Positions 19,401-27,589 of a DNA stretch of 64,000 bases are shown here, piece by piece. Every line of letters starts with the position of its first letter. Position 1 is the stretch's first letter. The notes below the pieces were generated by a model. The model was not told the origin of the DNA. It did no database searches and saw only the letters and a list, made by a program, of their open reading frames with translations. A program made the translations under genes and the position numbers. Source of the DNA: Chitinophaga nivalis (GTDB lineage Bacteria > Bacteroidota > Bacteroidia > Chitinophagales > Chitinophagaceae); NCBI RefSeq assembly GCF_025989125.1, contig NZ_JAPDNR010000001.1, positions 7,242,087 to 7,306,086 on the forward strand. Direction: 5' to 3'.

Positions 19401-20134
19401 TGCAATACTTCTGCAGCACTCAACTTTAATACGGAGCCGGTAGATAAACGGGGATCAATTTTCTGATAGCCATTCACCACTACTTCCTGGATAGCCCGCA
19501 CGATGGTATCCATTTTAAAAAACAACAAAGGTTCCTTCGTAGGTATCGCTGTATACAACATCGTTTTCATCCCTATCAGGGAAAGACTGACTTGCTCCTT
19601 CTCTTTCGCCAGCAGCATAAAAAAACCATCCGGCTGTGTGATGGTCATTTCCTTGGAAGTAAGCGCTTTCACACTTACGCCTCCCAGTGGTGTGCCCTGC
19701 GGGTCGGTTACCCGTCCCCGCAGCACCACGGATACTTCAGCTGTAACAGCCTCCGTCTTTCCGGTTTCATAGATAATGATTCCCCCCATCTCTTCAGTAA
19801 AATGCAAACCGGTATTCTCCAGAATCTGCTTCAGGAGCGCTTCCAGCGTGACCGCCTGCATTTTCACTGTTACCGGCGGTTGTTGCCGGATCAGTTCACT
19901 GTTGTAGGTAAAGCGTATATGCATTTGCGTGCGGAGGTCTTTCAATACCTTGCTCAGCGGCAATTTATTGGCCTGATAAGATACTTTACTGGAGAGCAGC
20001 GGCGATTTTCCCGGCTCCTGCGCCAGCGTACCATAGCCCATCAGCAGCAGTATAAACATTAACATAACAGGAAGCTGCAGGACATGGCACAGCCTATCCT
20101 TCCCGGGGAAGGACCAATCCGGTGTTTTTCTCAT
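16487..20134 (-). CDS. SusC/RagA-family TonB-linked outer-membrane transporter with STN domain
   Basis: Transporter of 1215 aa. A signal peptide (about 1-39, ending YGTLAQ) is followed by an STN domain at about 50-115 (KLPLSKVLKDLRTQMHIRFT), a carboxypeptidase-regulatory-like domain at about 135-215, a TonB plug at about 225-370 (LTFLRDAAATSIYGTRAANG, IVVTTKRG) and a long C-terminal beta-barrel ending in Phe. The STN domain lets it signal to the FecR protein encoded just upstream. With SusD it takes a large ligand through the outer membrane. The length is normal for SusC-type transporters carrying an STN domain. Confidence 0.95.
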   Translation of the reverse strand: MRKTPDWSFPGKDRLCHVLQLPVMLMFILLLMGYGTLAQEPGKSPLLSSKVSYQANKLPLSKVLKDLRTQMHIRFTYNSELIRQQPPVTVKMQAVTLEALLKQILENTGLHFTEEMGGIIIYETGKTEAVTAEVSVVLRGRVTDPQGTPLGGVSVKALTSKEMTITQPDGFFMLLAKEKEQVSLSLIGMKTMLYTAIPTKEPLLFFKMDTIVRAIQEVVVNGYQKIDPRLSTGSVLKLSAAEVLQPGQPTIDKMLQGKIPGLMVVNNSGGVNAKPTLRIRGTATLIGNASPLWVIDGMIRPDPVDVSSSLLNNLLSNPAQSNYELMGNAISGVNPYDIESLTFLRDAAATSIYGTRAANGVIVVTTKRGKAGPIQLSYNTNISFQSRPSYGRMKLMNSKERVAFSRQLQEDHIIFNELASGFDEELSYEGLLKSLYARRITEAQFYEKVGTLETRNTDWFKLLFRNQMSMQHSLSMSGGAGKTTYYASLSYAANNGAAKQDGNKMYAANMNVRSQVGKNINLDITLQSSYRKAKGYYSTVNPLSYALQTSRIYDPYEFYPLSIPPELKSNWSDMEPRNAPVTYNLLNEIEHSENSSGNRSTSLNFSLDYKMGRGWYFRNSSNIIMDAADGFSAADEQTYDIALKRGWDYRTIPSRAKVQNSPLPAGGMAYIMHQNSMALGMRNSIDYSTGLFKDRDQFNFTLGNEIRSESSSGYISEEPGYFPERGKSFYSTERSRFQLGKHYLTNTLNNAVSYYGTIAYSLMNRYIVSGTIRTDGSNRFGQYSNSRFLPNYSISARWNAAMEGWFPTRSLITDWQVRTSYGTQGNVVAAVGPGLIATYAPNGSANDPVTGIPYLRIKSLPYPDLRWEKTYQWNIGTNFAMFDNRLKVNVEYYAKKTVDVLDRIKIPFEYGMDVMYRNGNILLNSGWETMINVDIIRKKNTGFSLSLFTSRNKNSIADLYATDDYASFFTGTGRLPGKAVSGFYSYIYKGLNANSGLPMFDKMDGKEKTTNPDDFLVYSGQMFPKFTGSIQPVFRYRSFSISAMFFVSLGSSKRLNTPFVRTAERNGVPAPFANVSTDYLNRWRKPGDEQYTDIPGITDYAPLDQYLIVPYRSGKVTNGSDFTIKVDPYTAYNQSDLRTISNNYIRCNAINMSYTIPPMRLAGTGIKNLGVGFAVNNVFTIANRKLEGQDPEIDGAGSTALPITRQYAFSLNATF

Positions 20135-20198
20135 GTTGGTTTGATATTATGGTTTAAAAGCGCAACAGATTGTTGGCGGTCATCTTACTAGCTATTAT

Positions 20199-21314
20199 TC
20201 ACAGACGTTTTGTTATATATATGGTTTTACCTGTTACCCTGAAATGCAGCTGCGGCATACTTTTGCTGATCAGGTTCAATGCGTCCTGCAAGGCATCGGG
20301 CCGGCGCATATCGAGTGTAAAGCTTAATTGTTCCAGGTTTTTATCTTCAAATACAAAATGATAATCATAATTACGGCCCAGGATAGTGGTTATATCCAGC
20401 AGCGTAGCATCTTCAAAAAACAGGTCGCCTTCTTTCCAGGCGGTGAAAATTCTGCTTTCCACCGTTCTTTTCCGTAGCGTGGCATCCTGCTCATTGTATA
20501 GTGCCTGTTCATCCGGCAGGAGTATGGTTTGCGACTGACCGGCTGTCACCAGTAACCGGCCACTGCTCAATGTGGCGGTGATCAGCGGGCCATAGGTATT
20601 TACATTAAAGGCCGTTCCCAGTACTTTCATGGCTGTTTTACCCGCATGCACAATAAATGGCTGGCGTGCATTGGACGCCACTTCAAAGAAGGCTTCCCCC
20701 TCTATATAAACCTCCCGGGCAGTGCTATTAAAGGTAGCGGGATAAATAAGCCGGGAGGCGGCATTAAGCCATACGAGGGTACCATCCGCCAGTTTGAGGG
20801 AAAACCGGATACCCCGGGGTACTTCCAGTGTATCCATAGCCGTTATCTTTTCACCGGCGCCACCGGCAGTATATATCAAAGAGGCAGGCGCCGCCTGTAT
20901 CTGTGCACCTGCATTGTTTTTAATGACCTGCGTATCCTTACCAATCGTGATGGCGCGGCCATCCGCGAGTTTCAACCGCACTTTACCAGCGGGTATTTCA
21001 TCTGCCACCTCCACCGGTTGATGGGCAGGCTGCATGATCCATAACCCCGCGCCCACCGCCAATATCAGCAAAGCAGCTATCGTGATTTTTACCAGCCGCA
21101 TCATCCGGCCTTTTCGTTTGTCGCGCTCCTGTACAAAAAGCTGCCAGCCTTCCGCTGCAGAGAACTTCCCGGCCCCCATCCTGGCACGCATTTCACGTGC
21201 CGCTGCCAGGGCCGCTATCTCCGCTTCATTCAGCGAAGCCTCTGCCTCTTTGCCATCCAGCAGTTCCAGCAGCTTATCCCAGTCTATATCATTATCAGAT
21301 TTATGATCGGTCAT
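20199..21314 (-). CDS. FecR-family anti-sigma factor
   Basis: Protein of 371 aa. The cytoplasmic N-terminus (about 1-70) begins MTDHKSDNDIDWDKLLELLD; a membrane helix lies at about 74-94 (ITIAALLILAVGAGLWI). The periplasmic FecR domain at about 160-270 includes VPRGIRFSLKLADGTLVWLN and EGEAFFEVA, and a C-terminal DUF4974 domain follows at about 305-371. It overlaps the sigma gene by 14 nt (21301-21314), implying coupled translation and matched stoichiometry, and precedes SusC by 64 nt. It should hold or activate that sigma factor in response to SusC occupancy. Confidence 0.93.
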   Translation of the reverse strand: MTDHKSDNDIDWDKLLELLDGKEAEASLNEAEIAALAAAREMRARMGAGKFSAAEGWQLFVQERDKRKGRMMRLVKITIAALLILAVGAGLWIMQPAHQPVEVADEIPAGKVRLKLADGRAITIGKDTQVIKNNAGAQIQAAPASLIYTAGGAGEKITAMDTLEVPRGIRFSLKLADGTLVWLNAASRLIYPATFNSTAREVYIEGEAFFEVASNARQPFIVHAGKTAMKVLGTAFNVNTYGPLITATLSSGRLLVTAGQSQTILLPDEQALYNEQDATLRKRTVESRIFTAWKEGDLFFEDATLLDITTILGRNYDYHFVFEDKNLEQLSFTLDMRRPDALQDALNLISKSMPQLHFRVTGKTIYITKRL

Positions 21315-21921
21315 ATATTAACGTAATTAGGGCTATCAATTGGGTCATCCATCCACATTCCTTCCGTAAAAACTGCAGGGCCAGTTTTATCTGTGTTTTG
21401 ACTGTATTAACAGAAATACCGAGCACCGTAGCAACATCTTTATATTTTAATCCATCGCGATTACTCATCAGAAATATCTTCCGGCGTTGTTCCGGCAATC
21501 GCGCTACGGCCTCCCATAGCGCCCGGTTACGCTGTTCCTCATTTCCTTCTTCTTCCGGAGGAAAATGGCTGGTCAACGCTTCTATTACATGGATTTCTTC
21601 CAGCTTTGTTTTACCTGATTTTTTAAGATAATTCAGGGAAGCATTCCGTATCGCGCGCACCGCATAACTTTTAAAATCATGTGTAATCCGGATCAAATCA
21701 CGCTTATTCCAGCAATAGAGGAAAAAATCCTGCACGATATCCCTGGCAGCATCTTCATCTGCTACTACATAATAAGCAACCGTACATAAAAACACATAGT
21801 GAAGCTTAAATTGCTCCTCGAACGAGACAACTTCATTTGACCTTGGTTGATGCATAACCCGCTTTGCACATTCATTGTTACCCGTACAAAGTAGAAAAAT
21901 TTCCGGATTTATTTCCATCAT
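21301..21921 (-). CDS. ECF RNA polymerase sigma-70 factor (first gene of SusCD operon)
   Basis: Protein of 206 aa with sigma region 2 at about 34-95 (EEQFKLHYVFLCTVAYYVVA, DIVQDFFLYCWNKRDL) and region 4 at about 135-190 (RRKIFLMSNRDGLKYKDVAT, ISVNTVKTQIKLAL). Two ATGs sit at 21921 and 21918; a further Met at residue 23 (MHQPRSNEV) could be the true start, since the first 22 residues are not part of the family. It heads the operon running to 9597 and probably activates it. Confidence 0.92.
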   Translation of the reverse strand: MMEINPEIFLLCTGNNECAKRVMHQPRSNEVVSFEEQFKLHYVFLCTVAYYVVADEDAARDIVQDFFLYCWNKRDLIRITHDFKSYAVRAIRNASLNYLKKSGKTKLEEIHVIEALTSHFPPEEEGNEEQRNRALWEAVARLPEQRRKIFLMSNRDGLKYKDVATVLGISVNTVKTQIKLALQFLRKECGWMTQLIALITLIYDRS

Positions 21922-22310
21922 CTGCTGTTAGCTGCTTATCTACATAATACACCTGCTGTCTGTTGAATCTGATAAATACGGAGATACCGGCTTTATCTTC
22001 CCGCCTGTGAATATTTTCCTATGTCTTTCCCTTATTAAGGCAACGGAGGGGGAAAAAAGGGTGAAGGCGGTGGCAATTTTTTTTAAAAAAAACTGCAATA
22101 CCAGGAAAAAAGGGGGTAAATAAGGAGCGAGATATGTAAAGTAAATGGACAAGGATGCCCATTGTAGCCATGCTCCCAATAGCCTAACAGGTAATTTTTG
22201 TATTATAGACGGTCATGAATAGTTAAGCAGCTATCCTACTACCATGAGCGTGTATTGCAATAATGCAGGGTCAAAGAGGTTAACAACCTATTAAACGTTT
22301 CGCTGCTATT
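21922..22310. other. Leader region of the SusCD operon
   Basis: About 390 bases carry no supported gene. A hydrophobic minus-strand frame (21940-22179) has no credible family or start. The region should contain the autoregulated promoter of the operon starting at 21921; I found no exact TAnnTTTG element, which would fit control by an ECF factor of different specificity. Confidence 0.4.
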
Positions 22311-23255
22311 TTAGTGATACGTCGCCGCCTTTTCATTCAAGAAACGTGGCAGGTCCTTCTGAGCAAGTAATCCTTCTTTAAGCAAATTATTAAAGTACAT
22401 GGAGAATTTATACGCTCCTTCATAATTAAGATGCTCCAGATCTGCATATTCTGCATTCACAAGCGGAAAAGCATTGAAATCAAGAAATGGTATCGCAGCA
22501 AAGTATTCATTTCTTACCTGTTGAAAGATGTTCTCATTTTTAGTAAGAAAGTATGCCTTATGCTGGGGGCTTCGAACAAAGTATACCTGCTTATTATTTT
22601 CATGGCAAAAGTCAACAATCTGTTTCAGATACCTGATATTCTCATAGGATATTGCGGTATCTGCTGTTACTTTCCCGTGTGAAGTTGCTTGTTGAACAGC
22701 CAAAAAAGAGTCCGCCTTATGCTTGTGTAAAGGCAGATATCCTCCCAACATACCCGAAAAAGAATTATTATTTTTAACAATACTGGAGGTATGTGTTTTT
22801 AAAGTGTTGCTTAAACACTGTATATAACCGGAAAGATTATGTTGCAACAAAAGTGCATTATCTGAAAAAGACAGGAAAGGTGCATATGCAGAATATCGAT
22901 ACAGCATTTTTTCATTTCCCCATATCCAGTCATCCATTTCCTTCATGACCTGATTATTCGTAAACTCTACAAATACAACTTTTATTTGTGGATTCCCTTT
23001 AAGGACATTTTTAACCTTTGAGAAAGTGTAAAAATAGGACTCTCCGGAAGCACCCAGGTTTTTAAAATGCGAGATCACGGAGTCATTAAATGAGCATTCC
23101 GCATGAGAATGTCCAAAAACAACCAGCGAGTCTTGCGGGTCAATCTTAAAAAGCTCTTTTTTCTTCAAAATTGTATTAGTACTTGCTAATAATATGATGA
23201 TGGAAAGAAAAAACAATAATGAAATGCCGACTGTCTTTTTTAAAAAATATTTCAT
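22311..23255 (-). CDS. Membrane-anchored SGNH-hydrolase-like partner of MBOAT acyltransferase
   Basis: Protein of 314 aa with one N-terminal membrane helix (about 8-27) and an exported domain starting with LVVFGHSHAECSFND at about 44-58. This is the position and style of the block I nucleophile motif in AlgJ/AlgX/DltD-like SGNH partners. It starts 3 nt after the MBOAT gene stop, so the two are certainly co-transcribed. Such pairs move an acyl group, usually acetyl, across the membrane onto a surface polymer. A block V D-x-x-H is not obvious; the C-terminal DLEHLNYEGAYKF (about 284-296) could provide Asp and His. Function inferred from fold and pairing. Confidence 0.72.
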   Translation of the reverse strand: MKYFLKKTVGISLLFFLSIIILLASTNTILKKKELFKIDPQDSLVVFGHSHAECSFNDSVISHFKNLGASGESYFYTFSKVKNVLKGNPQIKVVFVEFTNNQVMKEMDDWIWGNEKMLYRYSAYAPFLSFSDNALLLQHNLSGYIQCLSNTLKTHTSSIVKNNNSFSGMLGGYLPLHKHKADSFLAVQQATSHGKVTADTAISYENIRYLKQIVDFCHENNKQVYFVRSPQHKAYFLTKNENIFQQVRNEYFAAIPFLDFNAFPLVNAEYADLEHLNYEGAYKFSMYFNNLLKEGLLAQKDLPRFLNEKAATYH

Positions 23256-23258
23256 TAT

Positions 23259-24707
23259 TTAAAATTGAAAATAAATAAATTGTTGCTCTTGTCCCTGGAG
23301 TGAAAAGATCATGAAGCAAAGCAGTAAATAAAACGACCATCTCAGTGTAATAGAACGTTCACTTCCAAATTTGGCGATAGCATACTTTTCTTCTCTACCA
23401 AACCATTCTATTATCATAAAAAACGCGACTAGCAAGCAAGTAAAATAGGCAGATTTTATTTCTGGGAAACGCGGCATTGTAAATAAAGAGGAAGAGAAAA
23501 TAGTAGAAACAATACGCATTGCATGATGCATGCTTTCTGCCCTGAAAAAAATCCAGGCGAAAGCAGTCAGACTAAAAGTGGTGAGCATGCCCCCAAGCTC
23601 CCTTAAGGTAGGATAAATCCGTCCCTGTGCTATAATATCCAGATTTTGCCGGTTACGCTTTAATAATAACAAGGGTAAAAAATAGCAGGCATTTAATGCC
23701 CCCCATACAATAAAAGTCCAATTCGCGCCATGCCAAAACCCACTTACCAAAAATATAATAAAGGTATTTCTTATGGTGCGCCATAAACCGCCACGACTTC
23801 CTCCCAGCGGGAAATACAGATAATCCCGAAACCATGTTGTTAAAGAAATATGCCAACGTCTCCAAAACTCCGCAATATCGCGTGAAAAATAGGGGAACGC
23901 AAAATTCCTGAGTAACTCTATACCAAAGAGTCGGGCTGTTCCTAAAGCAATATCGGAGTAACCCGAAAAGTCGCCATATATCTGAATGGTAAAAAACAGC
24001 ACTCCCATCACCAATGTGCTACCCGAATAATCCCCGGAATGATCAAAAATAAGATTGGCGTACCTGGCACAATTATCCGCAATGACTACTTTTTTGAATA
24101 GCCCCCATATTATTTGCCGCATACCATCTGCAGCTCGGGCATAATCAAATGTTCTTTTTTCTTTTATTTGCGGTAATAAATGCGTCGCTCTTTCTATAGG
24201 TCCTGCCACTAACAATGGAAAAAAGCTCACAAAAACAGCGTAATCTATATAGTTCTTTTCCGCTTTTATACGGTTATAATAAATATCAATCACATACGAT
24301 AACCCATGAAATGTATAAAATGAAATACCTACAGGTAAAATCACCTGCAATGTGCGAGGATGTACATGAAGTCCAAAACCTGCAAGTAAATCAGCAAAAG
24401 AAGTAGCAAAAAAATTATAATACTTAAACACCCCTAAAAAACCTAAATTCACGCAGATGCTTAACCAGAACCAAAAACGTTTCACGTTCAAACTGCTTGC
24501 GCCTTCCATTTTAAGCCCTGTTCCAAAATCCAATAAGGTTGAAAAAATGAGTAGAAATAGAAAACGCCAATCCCAACAGGCATAAAAAAAATAACTTGCC
24601 GCTAATAACAATAAATTTTGCAATTTCAGACTTTTCTGGGTCACGAACCAGTATAGTAAAAATACTATAGGCAGAAATATGGCAAATCCCAAAGAGTTAA
24701 ATAACAT
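23259..24707 (-). CDS. MBOAT-family O-acyltransferase (AlgI/DltB-like)
   Basis: Membrane protein of 482 aa with about ten or more helices. It has the MBOAT signatures FWRRWHISLTTWFRDYLYFP (about 281-300, His286) and SGFWHGANWTFIVWG (about 322-336) with the invariant His326. It passes acyl groups from the cytoplasm to an extracytoplasmic acceptor, as in alginate or cell-wall polymer O-acetylation. The partner SGNH-like gene follows directly. No polysaccharide synthesis genes adjoin, so the acceptor is unknown. It appears complete and normal in length. Confidence 0.93.
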   Translation of the reverse strand: MLFNSLGFAIFLPIVFLLYWFVTQKSLKLQNLLLLAASYFFYACWDWRFLFLLIFSTLLDFGTGLKMEGASSLNVKRFWFWLSICVNLGFLGVFKYYNFFATSFADLLAGFGLHVHPRTLQVILPVGISFYTFHGLSYVIDIYYNRIKAEKNYIDYAVFVSFFPLLVAGPIERATHLLPQIKEKRTFDYARAADGMRQIIWGLFKKVVIADNCARYANLIFDHSGDYSGSTLVMGVLFFTIQIYGDFSGYSDIALGTARLFGIELLRNFAFPYFSRDIAEFWRRWHISLTTWFRDYLYFPLGGSRGGLWRTIRNTFIIFLVSGFWHGANWTFIVWGALNACYFLPLLLLKRNRQNLDIIAQGRIYPTLRELGGMLTTFSLTAFAWIFFRAESMHHAMRIVSTIFSSSLFTMPRFPEIKSAYFTCLLVAFFMIIEWFGREEKYAIAKFGSERSITLRWSFYLLLCFMIFSLQGQEQQFIYFQF

Positions 24708-25212
24708 AAGATAAAGAAATGATAATATCTATGTAAATAAGGTAAATAACTGATCTCTGTTACAGAAAAAAAAAGCCAGGTAACTCCTCACTTCAAACAG
24801 TTCAAAAGTAATTTGGAAATAAAACTGAACGCGTAAAACTAGCCAGGTATAGTACATACCTAAAAAGGCTGGCGCCTATAATTTATTATTAGTTCTAGCC
24901 AAACATGATAAGATGGTTGCGTTTTTTTTTAAAGGCCAATATAATTATATATAATCAAGTAAAGGTATAAATAAATCGTTAACAAACAAAATCAGTGAGT
25001 TTATCACCACCTAAAATTACCCCATCTATATTTTATGGTTGCGATTGAATTGATCCCCCTTCAATAAAGTCTGATACCTGTTAACTAATCGCATTATCTA
25101 ATAAGCATCCACCTTACTATCTCATATTGATAATATCTCTTTATGTCTTATTTTTAGGTAGCTTGGGGAAAATCGTCCCCCAGTTTAATCGTCCTAAAAT
25201 CCTGACTGCCAT
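24708..25212. other. Divergent AT-rich intergenic region
   Basis: About 500 bases lie between divergent genes. They are AT-rich with no open frame of interest. Promoters for the acyltransferase pair (minus) and the 254-aa protein (plus) must lie here but are not resolved. Confidence 0.45.
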
Positions 25213-25977
25213 ATGAAAAAGATCATCGCCTTCTTTGCCATCTGCCTATCTGCCAGCATCGCAAAAGCACAGCTTTTCCATACTGCTGACTTGTACCCTA
25301 CTACCACCAGTATAAAAAGCCGCTCTTTTAATGGCACCGGAAAAGGATTCTGGTCTTTCAAACTATTGGATACCCTGGGAAGAGTAATGGATGAAAAAAT
25401 CTACCGTAAAAAAGAGTTGGTCGTAAATTATCTGTATACCTACAATGATAAAAATGATATCACGACTACCATCGCTATCTCTGAGAAGAACCCCTATAGA
25501 AAAAGGGACACCACCACGTATATATATACTTACCTGGAGAACCACATTTCACAAGAACAATGTATTTACCATAATAACCGGGGAGATCAGTATAACCTGA
25601 TCTCCCATCAGGACTCCGTTTTCACCTATCATTATATCTCCTACTCAGACTGGGCACGGCAACAGGATATACCCGCCACGGCCGAGACCCATATCCTGAC
25701 ATACCGGCAGGGCTTATTGGTAAAAAAAGAAAGTATCCGACCCAATGGGGATAAAACAACTACCTGGTTTGAATACGATACGCATCAACAGCTAATACGC
25801 CGGAAAATTGAAAGAGATCCTATACTCCGGGAAAAAACAGTATATACGGGAGGTCCCGGCAGTGACGACCAATACTATTCGTATATCTACGATAAGAAAG
25901 GACGCATCAAACGCCTGTATACCACCGTGGAAGATAAAACCTATCAACTGGCGACTTATCAGTATAAGGATAGGTAA
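25213..25977 (+). CDS. Exported protein with YD/RHS-like beta repeats
   Basis: Protein of 254 aa with a signal peptide (1-19, ending SIAKAQ). The rest is a series of short Tyr-rich strands such as LLDTLGRVMDEKIYRKKELV, YLYTYNDKNDITTT and YSYIYDKKGRIKRLY, spaced like RHS/YD repeats but too few to form a full cocoon. It is probably a periplasmic or surface beta-structured protein. No enzymatic motif is seen. It lies upstream of a run of small orphan genes including an RHS-core fragment (27590-27841), a hint of a shared origin. Confidence 0.55.
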   Translation: MKKIIAFFAICLSASIAKAQLFHTADLYPTTTSIKSRSFNGTGKGFWSFKLLDTLGRVMDEKIYRKKELVVNYLYTYNDKNDITTTIAISEKNPYRKRDTTTYIYTYLENHISQEQCIYHNNRGDQYNLISHQDSVFTYHYISYSDWARQQDIPATAETHILTYRQGLLVKKESIRPNGDKTTTWFEYDTHQQLIRRKIERDPILREKTVYTGGPGSDDQYYSYIYDKKGRIKRLYTTVEDKTYQLATYQYKDR

Positions 25978-26046
25978 TTCCTGTCTATGTACCATAATAT
26001 AACATTACCGCCTGAAATATTTCCGCTTTTTACTGAAACCCTTTTG

Positions 26047-26054
26047 TACTTTTG
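26047..26054 (+). promoter_or_regulatory. Bacteroidota -7 element (TACTTTTG)
   Basis: TACTTTTG fits TAnnTTTG and ends 21 nt before the ATG at 26076. No well-spaced TTG -33 box is visible. It supports the reality of the small downstream gene. Confidence 0.4.
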
Positions 26055-26075
26055 CCCCTATCAATGTGAAATCCT

Positions 26076-26420
26076 ATGCCGATCGCCAGTACCTCTTTTA
26101 TTAAAGGCCAGATCCCTGGCACTACACAGGCACAATTATTATCGCTATACCAACGGGAAATTCTGTTCGGCGGAGCTGGAGAAGCACACATTCGCGACAA
26201 CACAGTAACGTTTTCAGGATGCGCGGCCAATGGAAGCCAGCAGATAGGCAAATTCTCCAACTTCGATGAAGGCAGGTTAATTATTAATGAAACCGATACT
26301 TCTTTCCTCGTATCCCTGGAAGCGGACAATTTTGAAAAGATATTTCTTTTCAGTTTCTTTTTCACTAAACTCAAAGAAGATCTGGAACGGGAATTACAGG
26401 CTAATAAGAAAAAGCGGTAA
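26076..26420 (+). CDS. Small hypothetical protein (114 aa)
   Basis: Cytoplasmic protein with no signal peptide; it ends in a Lys-rich tail (ELQANKKKR). The segment FSNFDEGRLIINETDTSFLV and a hydrophobic FEKIFLFSFFFTKLKEDLE helix suggest a compact alpha/beta fold, but I do not recognise a family. A TAnnTTTG element 21 nt upstream and clean codon use favour this frame over two overlapping ones. The neighbours are other small orphan genes. Confidence 0.55.
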   Translation: MPIASTSFIKGQIPGTTQAQLLSLYQREILFGGAGEAHIRDNTVTFSGCAANGSQQIGKFSNFDEGRLIINETDTSFLVSLEADNFEKIFLFSFFFTKLKEDLERELQANKKKR

Positions 26421-26432
26421 GCCTTATCCTGC

Positions 26433-26768
26433 TTACCATTCCATTTCCGGAAAACTAATTAACGGATTAAAATCAGTCTTCCAGACATCCAGCTCGAACA
26501 GTTCGCCCTGTTCATCTGTGTGTAAAGAAACGATTACTGCAATGCCATCCCGATCGGTAAATTGGGATTCACTTACCTGTTCGCCAAATTGCCTATTGAC
26601 TATTACTTTACCTTGGGGGAATAGGTAAAGGCTGCCCATTCCGCTGTCATTCATCGGAGCCACCGACAATGTTTCCCGCCAGTTCTCCGGGAGAGATAGG
26701 GCGGATGTATGAATCAAGCGTGTAAGCAGGCTAGCTTCCTGCGGGGTGGGTTTTCTGGTTAATGGCAT
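26433..26768 (-). CDS. DUF6984-like small protein
   Basis: Protein of 111 aa beginning MPLTRKPTPQEASLLTRLIH and carrying MGSLYLFPQGK and GELFELDVWKTDFNPLI. This order of motifs resembles the DUF6984 family, recalled and not searched. Such small acidic proteins are often found beside polymorphic toxin genes, and an RHS-core fragment lies 0.8 kb away, so an immunity role is possible but unproven. It is convergent with 26076-26420, stops 12 nt apart, and lies 39 nt downstream of the 187-aa gene on the same strand. Confidence 0.6.
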   Translation of the reverse strand: MPLTRKPTPQEASLLTRLIHTSALSLPENWRETLSVAPMNDSGMGSLYLFPQGKVIVNRQFGEQVSESQFTDRDGIAVIVSLHTDEQGELFELDVWKTDFNPLISFPEMEW

Positions 26769-26807
26769 ATAATACTCCTTTATTAGCTCATTTCCTAACT
26801 TAATACC

Positions 26808-27371
26808 TCACAATATTTCAACAACCCTATGCCGCCACACTGCAATAACATTGGTATCCGCATGCTCTTCTTCCTGGTTATTCTGCCACAGTCGTTTTTT
26901 TATATCGTACGCTTTTTCGTAGTCATCAATAAGCCCAAAACGATTCAGGTCTGTTGGTAAAAAAGTGTTATCAAATCCACCACAGTTTGTCAGAGCACTG
27001 GTATCATAATATTGATCCAGTAATTCATACCCAATAAAATCATAACCATCCAGCTTGATGGATTTACAATCCTGCTCCGGCTCAATGGCTACTATCAGCA
27101 AATTAAATAACGCCGGCATAACAGTTCGCGTCAGCACATAATCCAATGTGGTAAAAAATCCTGTTTCGCGGTAGTTATCTATTACGATGTGTTTCCAGTC
27201 GTTATCATCATCCCTGTCTGGTTCAACCAACACCTCATTTAATGACGTATCCAAAGAAACAAGTTCCGTCAGGTGATGTAGCTTACTCCATCTGATATAG
27301 TTATCCCAGGCTTTACCTTCTTTATTAAAAGTAGCGCGTATCGTATATAAAAAAGTAATCGGACTATCCAT
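26808..27371 (-). CDS. Hypothetical acidic protein, possible immunity protein
   Basis: Protein of 187 aa, very acidic (EPDRDDDNDW, EEEHADTN), without signal peptide or membrane helix. It has stretches such as DYVLTRTVMPALFNLLIVAI and a Trp-rich C-terminus. I do not recognise the family. Its composition and position between a DUF6984-like gene (same strand, 39 nt) and an orphan RHS-core gene (divergent) are typical of immunity genes left by RHS toxin turnover; this is inference only. Confidence 0.55.
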   Translation of the reverse strand: MDSPITFLYTIRATFNKEGKAWDNYIRWSKLHHLTELVSLDTSLNEVLVEPDRDDDNDWKHIVIDNYRETGFFTTLDYVLTRTVMPALFNLLIVAIEPEQDCKSIKLDGYDFIGYELLDQYYDTSALTNCGGFDNTFLPTDLNRFGLIDDYEKAYDIKKRLWQNNQEEEHADTNVIAVWRHRVVEIL

Positions 27372-27528
27372 ATATTTTGCTATAAATAAGATGCAGGGCT
27401 ACCGCAGCACCCAGCTACAAAGTTATTTATTTGCTACAGAATAAACAGGCACTGTACTCATTTCAGTGATATCATTTACGCCGCAACCACGCTTTTTCGC
27501 CTACAGATCCTATGCCGTTGAATTACCC

Positions 27529-27536
27529 TAACTTTG
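27529..27536 (+). promoter_or_regulatory. Bacteroidota -7 element (TAACTTTG)
   Basis: An exact TAnnTTTG match lies 53 nt before the ATG of the RHS-core fragment. No convincing TTG -33 box at the usual spacing. It suggests that the fragment is transcribed from its own promoter. Confidence 0.45.
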
Positions 27537-27589
27537 CATGACTACTTCATTAACCCACTTACAACTATTCACCTCAAAAACGATTAACC

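Noticed and set aside
21940..22179. 79-aa hydrophobic minus-strand frame
   Set aside because: It lies in the leader of the SusCD operon, has no family match and no clear start.
26030..26374. 114-aa minus-strand frame
   Set aside because: Overlaps the plus-strand gene at 26076-26420, which has an upstream -7 element and better coding character.
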